This document shows, piece after piece, positions 32,162 through 42,705 of a DNA stretch of 64,000 bases. The translations under genes and the position numbers were made by a program. Origin of the DNA: Temnothorax longispinosus (Eukaryota; Arthropoda; Insecta; Hymenoptera; Formicidae); NCBI RefSeq assembly GCF_030848805.1, contig NC_092369.1:2492162-2556161 (forward strand), in the 5' to 3' direction. The notes under the pieces are model-generated. The model did not search any database and had not been told where the DNA came from. It saw only the letters and a program-made list of their open reading frames with translations. Numbering within the stretch: the first letter of the stretch is position 1; each line of letters opens with the position of its first letter.

Positions 32162-32867
32162 GTGGAAGGGGTTATAAAAGAATTGAGGGGGATGAAAGGG
32201 TGGAGGGAGGAGTTTAGACAAACGATGGAGAAGGTGAAGGAGGGATTTAAGGAGCAGGGGAGGATGATGAGGGAGGCATTGGAAGAGATCAGAAGAGAGT
32301 GTAGGGAGCGAGAGAGGAAAAGGAAGGAAGAGAGGGAGAGGATGTTAAGCTGCATAAAGGGCCTGAAAAAGAAGGTGGAAGAGCTAGAAAGAAACAGGGA
32401 GGGGGAGGAATGGGAGAGAGAGCAGGGAGGAAAGGGGGGAGGTGGGGGATAAGGTAAGATGTTTGGAGAAAAGATTGGAAAAGAAGGAGCGTGAAGAAAG
32501 GAGAAAAAACGTGATAATAAAAGGGCTGGAGGTAAAAGGAGAAAAGAGGAGGGAGACGATGGAGGAGGTGTTAAAAATTTTGGGGGTGACAGAAAATATA
32601 GAGGAGGTGAAAACAGTTGGGGGAGATAGAGAAGAGAACAAGGAGATGGTCTTAGTAAGGATGAGGAGTGAGGAGCAAAAAGGAGAAATTATGAAGAGAA
32701 AGAAAGAACTGAAGGGTAACAAGGAGAGAATTATGGAAGACTGGACGTGGAAGGAGAGGAAAATGAGATGGAGGTTGGAGGAAATCGCAAGAAGGGAGGA
32801 GAGAAGGGGAAGAAGGGTGAGAATAGGATACAGAAGGTTATGGATAGATGAGCAATGCTGGAAATAG
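32162..32867 (+). pseudogene. LINE ORF1, coiled coil plus RRM-like (L1 ORF1p type)
   Basis: First block (32162-32452): EVKEGFKEQGRMMREALEE-like heptads ending KKVEELERNRE. After a frameshift the second block (32442-32867) gives KRLEKKEREERRKNVIIKGL, then EEVLKILGVTENIEEVKTVG and KGNKERIMEDWTWKERKMRW, the RRM-like and C-terminal regions of L1-type ORF1 proteins, which bind RNA as coiled-coil trimers. A second copy is at 49716-50517. Confidence 0.7.
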
Positions 32868-32987
32868 GATGAGGAGGAAGAGGTTCTGAGGGATGAGAAG
32901 GGAGAGAAAAAAAAAGAAGAGGTGGAGGGGGAAGGGGGGAGCTCGAATTAAGAGGAAGGCAGGAGGAAGTTTCTCAGTGATAGAGGC

Positions 32988-33514
32988 ATGTGGGTAGAGG
33001 GAGGAGGGAGCTGGGGGGAGGAAGAGGCACGGCTGGAGGAGGTGGTGAGGTGGGAAAGAGAGGTGCAAAAAGCAGAAAGATGGGAGAGAATAAGAGAATC
33101 GAGGTACAACAAATGGTACAAGGAGGTAAAAGAGGAGGGGATACCGGAGTATCTAAAGAAAGGGTGGGGGGAAAGTAGATGGAGCAGGATAGCGAGGTTT
33201 AGAGGAACGAAATGAGAGAAGGCAGGTATTGGGAGGAGGAGGAGAAAAGAATATGCAGACTGTGCGAGGAAGAAGAGAAGACGTGGGAGCACGCGTGGGA
33301 GCGCTGTAGGGATGGGAGCAAAAGAGAGAGGAGTTGGCAGGAGGCTAGGAGGGGTGCTACGGGAGGGGGAGAGGGGGAATGGTGGATAAGGGAGATTGAG
33401 AAGGATAGAGATAGGAAAGGGTATGTGGAGGATCAAGGAAGGAGGGAGAAGGAAGGTATGAGTGAGGAGAGAGTGAGAGAGAGTGAGTGGCATGCCGAAG
33501 AGAGAGGGGGGTAG
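32988..33514 (+). pseudogene. LINE ORF2, C-terminal tail only
   Basis: Two frames joined near 33212: ERIRESRYNKWYKEVKEE, GESRWSRIARFR, then REGRYWEEEEKRICRLC, EEEEKTWEHAWERC. The CxxC...HxxxxC arrangement is the zinc-like tail after RT in this LINE family. The upstream endonuclease and RT are absent, so ORF1 is almost fused to this tail. Confidence 0.65.
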
Positions 33515-33570
33515 AAGCGGTTTAATTGTTTAATTGGAAATTTGGTGGCAAGAGGAAACGGAAGTCCCTT

Positions 33571-34800
33571 GCGGGGAGGTGTGTGTGTGCGTGCTATATC
33601 CCTAGTAGCACGTTAAAACACGTTTGTCTCACTCACAGTCGAAACGCACTACCAAGCGTCATATTGTCACGTGCTCGGATTGAGCTCTTTGTTCAAAATT
33701 TGAACGAGATATTTGAAGTGGTTCAACTCTCCTCTATGGTCAAGTCTCCCGGACTCCCCCTACATCATACTCTAAATCTCTGAACGGTAATTGCGGCCGT
33801 TTTTCGGTCACATTATCCGGAAAGGCTCACTCCAGATCCGTTACCCCGACGCCTCACACTTCCCGTACCGGGCGCGGTAATTAACGTATCAGGAAGCCGA
33901 CACGCCCCAGAATGACCGTACGCGTGGAAAGCACGCACGACTCAGATCACAAAATACTCAAAACTAATACTAACTAACTAACACGGGAACGCCGATATCT
34001 TATACGGTACGCAAATCGATAGACGCAAAACTAATACGGAATACGGAATACTCTAAATGGTAATCTAACTCTAATGACTGTTGAGCCGATCCGCGAGGTT
34101 TTCTCACGCAACACGCACCACCATCGTGACGCGTGGCCGGTGCCACGCGGTCATTCGTCATTACTTGACTACACGCAAAATCTCATATCACACAGTTGAG
34201 TCGAGAAGAAACGGACGCCCCTTCGGTATTCTTACGGGGAGTCAGCGGGCGGGCTATGTCTTACCCGTAGAAACGAAACGAAAAGGCGATAATCCCGGCA
34301 AGGGATTCACGGCAATGGCGCGTAGGTAAGAAAACTTTCAAGCAAACCTACGCGTCTCTCTCAAAAATAACGCGAAACGGTACCTGACAATCCGCCCTGC
34401 TGTTCCCCGATACCTGAGGTCCGGGATTGCAGGTCGTTTACATCTCGTCCTTCCTTCCTTCACAACGTCGCTCCTAGGGCCGCCGCCCTCGCTTATTCTC
34501 GGCGCAACGGGGAGGTCCTCGCCGGACGTCCTTCCACGCTCGCGATCGACCCAACAGTGCCGGGATCATTCCCGCGGCTTCGACTCGCGGCCCCCTAGAT
34601 CAGGGCGCTTCGCCGCACCGGCGGATGGCGCCACGCTGCCGAATTGAACCTTCCGTCCGCTTCTTCCTGAAAACTATTAACTAGGCAGTACGCGCGCAAT
34701 ATAAAGGTTCGAGTGGCGAAGACTGTGACGTGCACACGGTGCAACGTCACATGCTATATGATTTTAAGTTACCTGTCATATAAATTTAAGAACAAAGCTT
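33571..34800. other. GC-rich region, no recognised gene
   Basis: Rich in CpG, with GGCCGGTGCCACGCGG and GATTCACGGCAATGGCGCG. TATAAAGGTT near 34700, just before a GACGTGCACACGGTGCAACG block, could be a minus- or plus-strand promoter element. The ORF at 34081-34329 has no known domain. It may be LTR or 5' leader sequence of an unidentified retroelement. Confidence 0.4.
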
Positions 34801-35267
34801 AAATCTGATTTAAAAACCTTATGCAATATATTTCTGTCTTTATTTTGTTTTTTTTTCAATGTAATTTAGTTTTAATTTTATTTTTATTTTGCATTTATAT
34901 TACTGTAGAGAGAATTATTTGACATCAAACAGACGTCAAAATGACAGTCATAATTACTATCAAGGTATGAGACGTTTTGCAGTCATGATGCCATCATTTT
35001 GCCATCATTTTGATCACTCCTTTTGACATCATACCCCTCGTCAATTTGATGGCAATTTGACATCACTTTGACTAGGTTGTTTTCGCTGGGTGAGGACATC
35101 AAAAACATGCCACTTGCTTGCAACACGGTGAGATCAAGAATTATTATGATAGCTTGTGCTATCGAAAAAAAAACTTACATCGTTGTTAAAGACATGCACG
35201 TATTTTTCATTGTGACTCGAGTACGAACGTTCGACATGTAAGTCAATTCAGTATTTTTGTGTGAATC
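34801..35267. other. AT-rich spacer with TGACATCA-type motifs
   Basis: 34917-35090 has many variants of TTTGACATCA and CAAAATGAC and ends CGCTGGGTGAGG, reminiscent of the TGACGT-rich element at 50.6-51.5 kb. No gene seen. Confidence 0.5.
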
Positions 35268-35510
35268 GTGCAAAACGATTTTTCGTATACTGAAGAAATG
35301 TCGGATTTCATACCATACAGTAGAACAACCGGCATTAATATTTACAAAGAATTTAAAGGTACTTTTAAAAAATTTAATTGTAATTTATCAAAATGTTTGT
35401 GCATTATAGTGTCAAGTGGTGTCAAGTTTGTGGTAGAATCTAAACTTGGATTGTTAGGACAATTAAAGCAAAAAAATTTTAAATTTTCTTTGCTTCGTTG
35501 TATAATATAA
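35268..35510 (+). pseudogene. hAT-derived transposase fragment (GTF2IRD2/ZBED-like)
   Basis: Eighty codons with the signature of hAT-type domesticated transposases: TTGINIYKEFKGTFKKF, NLSKCLCIIVSSGVKFVVES, GLLGQLKQKN. In the family the equivalent reads VTDGAxxMVGxxxGLVxLLK; the catalytic-region TDGA is SSGV here. Only one segment remains. Confidence 0.6.
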
Positions 35511-35677
35511 TTAATGAAAAATAAATATTAAAAAAATCATTTAAAGATATCATCTGCTACTTGGGTATATATATATATATATATAATTCAAAATTAGATA
35601 TATGTATAATGTGGCCTCATAATAAGTTAAAGTTTTAACCTTGCATTTTATAATTTTTATCTTTTGTTTTATAATTG

Positions 35678-35965
35678 GGTGTCAACACTGAAACCCGATT
35701 GTCGACACCAAAATTTGAGTGTCAACACCAAAAGTTGAGTGTCGACACCGAAACTTTGGGTGTCGACACCAAAATTTGGGTGTTGACACCAAAAGTTGAG
35801 TGTCGACACCGAAACTTTGGGTGTCGACACCAAAATTTGGGTGTCGACACCAAAAGTTGAGTGTCGACATTGAAACTTTGGGTGACGACACCAAAATTTG
35901 GATGTCGACACCAAAAGTTGAGTGTCGACACCGAAACTTTGGGTGTCGACATTCAAATGTCGGTG
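35678..35965. repeat. GTGTCGACAC minisatellite
   Basis: About 13 units of 20-21 bp, each GTGTCGACAC followed by alternating CAAAATTTGG, CAAAAGTTGA and CGAAACTTTGG, giving a 61-63 bp higher-order unit. Each unit contains a perfect 10-bp palindrome. Related sequence continues at 36324-36415, 43684-43880 and in part 41270-41305. Confidence 0.95.
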
Positions 35966-35969
35966 TTAA

Positions 35970-36319
35970 GGTGATAAGGTGATAAGCCTAAAGCCGTGAT
36001 TCTAGCCGGTTTTTTTCGGTTTTTTTCTTAGCACTAATCTTTTAATTGGCTTTATAGAAATGCAAAATTTTTGTCTAGAATTAAAGTACGCATCAAAATC
36101 TAGGTCATGGTGGTCGAATTTATATCGAAAACGAAAAAAAATTAATATTTTTTGTTATACGTGACGACCACCACATATAAATTCGACCACCATGACCTAG
36201 ATTTTAATGCGTACTTTAATTCTAGACAAGAATTTTGCATTTCTATAAAGCCAATTAAAAGATTAGTGCTAAGAAAAAAACCGAAAAAAACCGGCTAGGA
36301 TCACGGCTTTAGGATCACC
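35970..36319. mobile_element. TTAA-flanked foldback MITE
   Basis: TTAA at 35966-35969 and 36320-36323. Arms of about 130 bp: GGTGATAAGCCTAAAGCCGT (with a small duplication) mirrored by ACGGCTTTAGGATCACC; loop around 36110-36175. The intact empty site is at 43786-43789 (GTCGGTGTTAACACTGAAAA). Confidence 0.9.
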
Positions 36320-36323
36320 TTAA

Positions 36324-36415
36324 CACTGAAAATTTAGGCGTTGACACCGAAAATGGAGTGTAAACACCCAAAGTTGGGTGTAAACACCAAAATCTTGGGT
36401 GTTTTTTTCGTAAGG
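36324..36415. repeat. Right part of the GTGTCGACAC repeat element
   Basis: CACTGAAAATTTAGGCGTTG through CTTGGGTGTTTTTTTCGTAA, matching 43790-43880 and sharing its end with 41280-41305. Suggests a dispersed element containing the minisatellite. Confidence 0.8.
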
Positions 36416-36764
36416 GTTTGGATAATAGAGAATATACCGACACTTTCTCTCAGTATACGAACAGAGATAATCGGTTCTTTTAAGGGTCACTATATATTTA
36501 TAACGTCGAAAAATCCGGAAATCCATGTTGGAAAAAACAGGTATAAAAATAGGAAAAAAAAATTGGTAAAAAAATAGGTAGGGTACATATTTTTCGGGCT
36601 CCCCCAATTGATTATCACTGTTGGAGTCACAACAAAGGTTTTTACCAAGAGAAGCGCAAGAAAATATCAAAATTCGGAAAAGGCCCTATTGTAAAAAATT
36701 AGCCTTATTTTATATAATAAACTTATATACGGAACCTGAGAGATATTATATTAGTCTTACATTA

Positions 36765-36765
36765 T

Positions 36766-36798
<33 letters not shown>

Positions 36799-36805
36799 TA
36801 TGTGT

Positions 36806-36842
<37 letters not shown>

Positions 36843-36962
36843 GCGTGTGCGTGTGCGTGTGCGTGTGCGTGTGCGTGTGCGTGTGTGCGTGTGCGTGTGC
36901 GTGTGCGTGTGCGTGTGCGTGTGCGTGTGCGTGTGCGTGTGCGTGTGCGTGTGCGTGTGCGT

Positions 36963-37041
<79 letters not shown>
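36765..37041. repeat. Compound microsatellite (CATA)n, (GT)n, (GTGTGC)n
   Basis: CATA about six times, TA run, then (GT)n, (GTGCGT)n and (GT)n to 37040. Long apparent ORFs (VRVRVR, CVCVCV, HTHTHT) on both strands are artefacts. Confidence 0.97.
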
Positions 37042-37042
<1 letters not shown>

Positions 37043-37523
37043 ACAATTAATATATACATTCCTACTTTACTGTTACTCTTAACTTGATATTATAATATTA
37101 ATAATTCTGTGATTATAGTATTAATAATAATAATCTGTGATTATAATATTAATAATAATGTGATTGTACGAAACCCGTTTGCCAGTTAAGTCGAAAAAAT
37201 TGAAATACATTATTAATAATTCTATTAAAAAAAAAAACAGTGGTTAGCACGTAGAGCAACACAAACCAAAGCCATATGATATACAGTTAATACCGTCCCT
37301 CAGTTCGAGCGTCTTTCGTCTCCGCGAGCTGCCCAGACGCTACGAATCGAGAGGAGTGGGGATGGCAGTAAGAAAATCGGCCGAAAAGTGCAAACCGACC
37401 GCAATTATATAACTCAGCGATTTATACAAGTCGTTCGTTTCCGAACAAATTCAAGCCCAAGTTATCGATTGAGTCAACTCAGAACTTGATCGCTTCTGTC
37501 ATTATTGAGATTTGATAATTTAA
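37042..37523. other. Spacer without recognised gene
   Basis: AT-rich to 37260, then moderately GC-rich. 37458-37482 (AAGTTATCGATTGAGTCAAC then AGAACTTGATCG) resembles the empty target of the element at 16940-19659. Confidence 0.55.
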
Positions 37524-37663
37524 GGCCCGGTGCACCAATGTCGCATAATATTTAACCTTAGCTTAACTTACTCTTTATCTCTTTCTAATTATCCCCTTAG
37601 AAAAAGACGAAGAGTGAGTTAAGCTAAGGTTAAATATTATGCGACATTGGTGCAACCGGGACC
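37524..37663. mobile_element. Palindromic MITE, GGTTGCACCAATGTCGC family
   Basis: Arms about 55 bp: CCGGTGCACCAATGTCGCAT, AATATTTAACCTTAGCTTAA and complement ending TGGTGCAACCGGGACC. Almost perfect hairpin. Target duplication unclear. Confidence 0.85.
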
Positions 37664-37862
37664 TTTCTCAATTCGACAATTTGCATAAAGATACAGGGTT
37701 AGGTCTCGTCGTTTGTACGTCGCTAATTTATGCACTTAGCGTGAGACATTATCGCGCCTTTTAATAGAATTTTAAGCTTCTTATTATTAAAATAAAAGTA
37801 TAATATTATAAAAATGGTTTATAAGTAAATTAACTTTTTGTTTTACATGTGATGATACAAAG

Positions 37863-37973
37863 TCTTGTCATAAACTGTGGGGAGGTCGATTTGCTGAAGA
37901 TGTTGATCCTGACTTTCATAACCTAAATTCATCGATTAATATTGACAAGCGAATGTATGCTGAAGATATTCAG
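37863..37973 (+). pseudogene. Argininosuccinate lyase-like first exon
   Basis: Open segment reading SCHKLWGGRFAEDVDPDFHN, LNSSINIDKRMYAEDIQ, then GTAAAA. This matches the N-terminus of argininosuccinate lyase (KLWGGRF, FNxSIxxDxxLxxxDI), the urea/arginine enzyme that splits argininosuccinate. A plausible AG lies at 37861-37862. No further exons (for example the SSxMPQKKNP region) were found downstream in the window, so it is either an isolated exon relic or the start of a gene with a very long repeat-filled intron. Confidence 0.6.
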
Positions 37974-38159
37974 GTAAAATTTTAGTATATAATATAATTG
38001 ATATGCATATTAATTTTTGTAACAACATGAAGTATGAAGTATAGTATAATGCTTTATTAATTATGATTCGGCTTTTTGGCCTAGAGAGGACTTGGTTTGC
38101 AATAATTCCTATCCTCTGCACGCTCACACACACTCACTCCCTTATTTCTTCTCTCGGCT

Positions 38160-38405
38160 GTACTTCCGAAAACGTCCATGCTTAGATTTAGGTAAAACTT
38201 TGTGAATAGGTTCCTTTGAGATAAAAAACACATATACCAAAAGAATTTTTTGCGACTCCAAAATTTAGCAACTTTTTTAACATTTTTAACTTGCTGCCTC
38301 CGCGCATACATTTTTCACACGAAACAAATTAAAACAGCTCTCAAGTAATGTAAACAACCATAAAGTCATACACAAAGTACAAATATATTAATTTGCTGCT
38401 TCTGC
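38160..38405. repeat. Dispersed repeat, copy 1 (partner 42466-42705)
   Basis: CCGAAAACGTCCATGCTTAG through TAATGTAAACAACCATAAAG and CACAAAGTACAAATATATTA, nearly identical in both places, same orientation, about 240 bp. Contains GCGCATACATTTTTCACACG motifs. Confidence 0.9.
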
Positions 38406-38506
38406 GTATACATTTTCCACGCGAAACGAGGTGCTACATAAGTTTAAGACTTTCCATGCGTGAAAAGCTCACGCATGTACTTTGGAGGCACACTATTACT
38501 ACGTTT

Positions 38507-38666
38507 ACGCGAGCGTTACTTCTGTAGTAACTTACGATATATCACTCGTTTACGCGGAGTAAATTATCGTAAGTTACTACAAAATCCCGTTTACGCGAAG
38601 GAAAATCCCGTTTACGCGAAGGAATTATCGTAAGTTACTACAGAAGTAACGCTCGCGTAAACGTAG
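38507..38666. mobile_element. MITE, GTTTACGCGA family (copy 2)
   Basis: TACTACGTTTACGCGAGCGT, TACTTCTGTAGTAACTTA at left, mirrored at right; TAT flanks both sides. Interior duplicates AAATCCCGTTTACGCGAAGG. Same family as 23664-23813. Confidence 0.85.
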
Positions 38667-38975
38667 TATATGTGTCTAGTTTAATAATAGTGGAGCCCTC
38701 CCGCAGGGAGGCGGAACCTACTGCCTTCACGCATACACTTTTCACGCGAACCGAGTTTCATCCCCCTGCTTTCGGAGGAGGTGCGGTAGCCCCTTCTTCG
38801 CTTACGTGTGTACTGTTTATACACACACAATTGAAGTATTATTTAAAAATTCATATTAACTTTCCACGCATGAAAAGTTCACGCATACGGGGGGGGGGCA
38901 AAGCCTTCTATGTAGGTTAGTTGACGCGCTTTAAACACTTAAATACTTTTAAAGCGCGTCACTAACCTACATAGG

Positions 38976-39018
<43 letters not shown>
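38667..39018. repeat. Palindrome cluster and (AT)n
   Basis: Short hairpins: CCCTCCCGCAGGGAGG (38697), CCCCCTGCTTTCGGAGGAGG (38762), and GGTTAGTTGACGCGCTTTAA with complement (38916-38972). The last resembles 52020-52056. (TA)n fills 38977-39018. No gene. Confidence 0.75.
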
Positions 39019-39023
<5 letters not shown>

Positions 39024-39035
39024 TCGTACAGTTAA

Positions 39036-40668
39036 GGAGGTTGAAGCAGTTTGGTCAATCAAAGATTTTTGTTTGTAAAAAATATATATGATGGTATAGG
39101 ATCTACCGCATGTGTGGAATAAATTTCAGATTTATTGACCATTCAGGAGCTGAGATATTAAATTCCAAAAATGCGTCGTTTTACATAGGGTTATATGGAG
39201 AAAGCGTTGGCGGCGATAATTGATCCCAATTTTCTTTAATATCTAGTAAAGATAAACGCTCAAAAAACGTGCCTACGCGTACGATAAATTAATGCGAACA
39301 TTTAGAACGGAAAAAAACACGTATTTACCACCTAATAACAAATATATTACGAGTTAAAGCGATTGAAATTAAACGGAAACAGTAGTTGATAGTTCGCGAG
39401 TAGGTAGATGTGGCAATGCGGCGTCGGCAATGTAACCCTAACCTTACCTAGAATGACAAAAAATTCACGAACATGTTTACGTTCAGCAACTGCCGCTACG
39501 TGTGGCTCAACACAGAGGCGAGCGCTGCTACCAACCTCACAAAAGTGCAACGTTGCCAAGTTTCAATCGTATTTAATATAATCGACGGAAAGGTATTAAA
39601 AAATTGACAGCTTATATAATTGTCAAGGGAGCTACCAGTAATGACACAGGCACACAAAAAAAGAAAAGTTGTCTGAACAGAATACTCCACTAGGCTATCT
39701 TTATGTATTTTGACGCGCTGAACACGAATCCGTCGTCAGATTAATCCCAGCACACATGGGTTTCGAGTAAATCACGAAAAATGACTGAAAATCGTGAAAA
39801 AACCGATTAAAAGACATCAGCAATAAAAGAAAAAATTTATTTGGACCGGATCAAGCCTTATCCTCACGTATTTTGACGCGCTGAACACGAATCTGGCATT
39901 GGTTGAGTTGCCTGACCCCCTCCAATTTGAGTATTTTGAAAAAACGCAGGAGATGATTCAAGCCCCAGTCAGTTGAAATAATTTCGTTATCTCGAATAAA
40001 GAAATGTATACTTTAATCTATTGTTCTGTTTACTATAGTTTATGTTTGTAACAGTAACGTACTCTTTTATTCTCGAACGACCTGTGCAGTGGGTGACTCT
40101 TTTCAAACTACTGTCGCGTTCAGTTACTCTTTTCAGCAACCAACAGTAGTCCGCCATCATGTTAACATTCCATCTGACCTGGTATCTTCTTTCAATTTCT
40201 TTCATCTTGATGGAAGATGTCCCTTAATCGGCTTTTTCACGATTTTTAGTCATTTTTCGTGATTTACTCGAAACCCATGCGTGCTGGGATTAATCTGACG
40301 ATGGATTCGTGTTCAACGCGTCAAAATACATAAAGATAGCCTAGTGGAGTATTCTGTTCAGACAACTTTTCTTTTTTTGTGTGCCTGTGTAATCATTATT
40401 TCATTCTATCAACGGCAAAACATATATTTATGCCATTTTTATATTGAAATAATGAGCAATACCACAAGTTTTCAAGTTAGCACTGGCAAAAAAGTTCGTT
40501 TTTAGCTAAATAAAATATAAAGATGCATAATATGATACTTTTACTATACGTTTTATGCAATAGCAGCGTATGGAGAATAAAATGATACCTAATACAGATT
40601 TTTTAATGACCTAATAAAAAACATTTTTCTAAACCGTCAATTGACTCAACTGGACCACTTCAACCTCC
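39036..40668. mobile_element. TTAA-flanked element with nested inverted repeat
   Basis: TTAA at 39032-39035 and 40669-40672; termini GGAGGTTGAAG and CTTCAACCTCC are exact complements. Inside, 39650-39815 and 40225-40400 form a second inverted repeat (GAATACTCCACTAGGCTATC and complement), likely a separate nested foldback. No transposase found; ORFs at 39347-39690 and 39987-40205 show no domain. Confidence 0.8.
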
Positions 40669-40764
40669 TTAATACACACATCAAGACTGTCATTATTCGT
40701 TCGCGCGGCGCGACGTTGGCCCAATAGGCCTATTTTGTAATGAGCCGGCACCGGTTTCTGACAT

Positions 40765-41118
40765 TCACCCGACATTAAGAAAAAATTATATTCGTATATC
40801 CGATTCGAAATTTTATTACTCTTTTTAAACTGAATTTGTTTCTTAAGAATTTTTGAAAAATTATATATTTGCGCTGGTTATGACACATGTAGACTATATA
40901 TAACACTTACATCAAATTAAGAAGTAGTCTACCACGTAAGGTTGGCTCACGATCCAAAGGTCCCGAGGTCTCGAGTTCGAATCCCATCAAAGTAAGTGTG
41001 TTTTTCAAGTACGAGAAAATATTTATAATCATAGGTTGCATCTTAAGAAACAAATTTAGTTAAAAAATAGTAATAAAATTTTAAAATAAATATAATTTTT
41101 TTATGTTGGGTGAATTTT
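40765..41118. mobile_element. MITE-like inverted repeat with tRNA-like core
   Basis: Ends ATTCACCCGACATTAAG and complement of ATTCACCCAACATAAA; further arms AATTTTATTACTCTTTTTAA and complement. The loop holds a tRNA-like sequence. Confidence 0.65.
40936..40994 (+). other. tRNA-like sequence with B box
   Basis: GTCTCGAGTTCGAATCCC contains a good B box (GAGTTCGAATCC). Upstream GTTGGCTCACGATCCAAAGG could be an anticodon arm. No complete cloverleaf could be drawn, so it is a tRNA-derived relic or SINE-like segment, not a tRNA gene. Confidence 0.45.
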
Positions 41119-41445
41119 CTCATTAGAGAGTACTTTATTTGGGGGCTACACTCATTTGAGGGTACCCTATTTGAGGATTCTTTTCGCGGTTAACCCTCAT
41201 TTCGGTGTTGACCGTCAATTGACGATCCGAATTTACAACAAACCTTTGATGGTCTTTTTGAGAGTATTTTTACATCGAAAATTGGGTGTTTTTTCCGTAA
41301 GGGTTTAATAGCTAAATTACATTAAAAATTTTGTTGAAGTTATTTGGAGACTTGCATAAATAATAATTACCAACTCAAATAAGAATTATTAGAGACTTTA
41401 CATTTTTTACTTTAATTAATAAGAATTATTTACCGGTTATACAGG

Positions 41446-42095
41446 GTGTAACAAAAAGTATAAAATCGTTTGTTGTAAAAAAAAACATAAAAAAATTATT
41501 TTAAAAAATTTGATTGCATTTTGTAGACGCATTCATTTTTGCAAAATTGCAAATGTAAAGATTAATAAAAATTAATATTATTATTCGATTTCTCTCATTA
41601 TTCTACGTATAAAAGTATGAAGGTAAAGTTATCGAAAAGTGTATACCTTACGACGGCTTACGAGATATCTCATATTTTAGTTATAATAAGGTAGATAACC
41701 GCATAAATACTAAGTAAGTAGAGCCTATAATTTTTATTTTACATATTTTCCAACCTTGACTGCAACTTATGGCGTTTTCGATTTGTGACAAACCTGGCTC
41801 GGGTTAGTTCATGGACATAGAACACATATACATATCATGTATGTATTCTATGTCTATGAGCTAACCCGAGCCAGGTTCGTCACAAATCGAAAACGCCATT
41901 AGATGTATTATAGCATCAAAAATTAAATCAAATCAATTTAATTAGGGGTTGGGAGGGGATTTTACTACTACAACCGGAGCTGTGTTTCAAGTCTGACAAA
42001 TTTAGTCGGTGCGCAGTCAAGGTTAGAAAATATGTAAAATAAAAATAAAACTTTCACGCATTATTTACCGAGCTTGGTTCTTAATTAGCCCGTTT
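41446..42095. repeat. Inverted-repeat region with mariner-like end
   Basis: Starts TACAGGGTGTAACAAAAAGT, a Tc1/mariner-type tip. Arms CATATTTTCCAACCTTGACTG (41740) and its complement (42018) enclose a short palindromic MITE. Right limit uncertain. Confidence 0.55.
41770..41898. mobile_element. Palindromic MITE with TTA duplication
   Basis: TGGCGTTTTCGATTTGTGAC to its complement, near-perfect 129-bp hairpin, TTA at 41767-41769 and 41899-41901. Confidence 0.85.
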
Positions 42096-42465
42096 TCTAT
42101 ATTCCTGGATTTCCATTGGAGCCTATACTTTGAATTTTAACATTATTTGTGTTCACGTAGAGAGTATTGAATTTTAAAATAAGATTAAACTGTCTTTATT
42201 ATTATAATATGAATTTTTGGTTTGAAAGTACTGTTATATATTCTCTATCGAATATTTTTTGCTTTCCATTAATAAAAATTATTTTTGAATAATAAGAATA
42301 TATTTTTCTTTATTAAATTATATAGGTATATTTTAAAGCCAATGCAATTGTACGCGCATTAAAAGCACGTCATACGCGCATTTGCGCTTCTTGGGTAGTG
42401 GAGTGGATGAGAGAAATAAAAAAATGAAAAAGGAATATAGAGACAAGAGAAAGAAGGGCGAAACT

Positions 42466-42705
42466 TCCGAAAACGTCCATGCTCAGATTTAGGTGAAACT
42501 TTGTGAATAGGTTCTTTTTAGATAGAAAACACATATACCAAAAGGATTTTTTGCGACTCCAAAGTTTTTAGCAACTTTTTTAACATTTTTAACTTGCTGC
42601 CTCCGCGCATACATTTTCCACGCGAAACAAACCAAAACAGCTCTCAAGTAATGTAAACAACCATAAAGTCATACACAAAGTACAAATATATTAATTTATT
42701 TATAT
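42466..42705. repeat. Dispersed repeat, copy 2 (partner 38160-38405)
   Basis: Same sequence and orientation as 38160-38405. Confidence 0.9.

Larger units (their letters stand above)
31549..33570 (+). mobile_element. Purine-rich LINE, internally deleted copy
   Basis: Begins with leader CGTTTCCGGTGCGATAG and reads ORF1 then the very end of ORF2, with endonuclease and RT missing. The sense strand is mostly A and G throughout. The tail near 33543 contains GGAAACGGAAGTCC, the complement of the leader tip, so the two ends look inverted. Leader tips of the same family occur on minus at 47144 and 51945. Confidence 0.75.

Noticed and set aside
31535..33493. Long leucine/serine/proline-rich minus-strand ORFs
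   Set aside because: Antisense of a purine-rich LINE whose plus strand has recognisable ORF1 and ORF2 motifs.
36621..37087. Long ORFs on both strands (VRVRVR, CVCVCV, HTHTHT)
   Set aside because: Translations of a GT/GTGTGC microsatellite.
40936..40994. Functional tRNA gene
   Set aside because: Good B box, but no complete acceptor or D arm and no clear cloverleaf.
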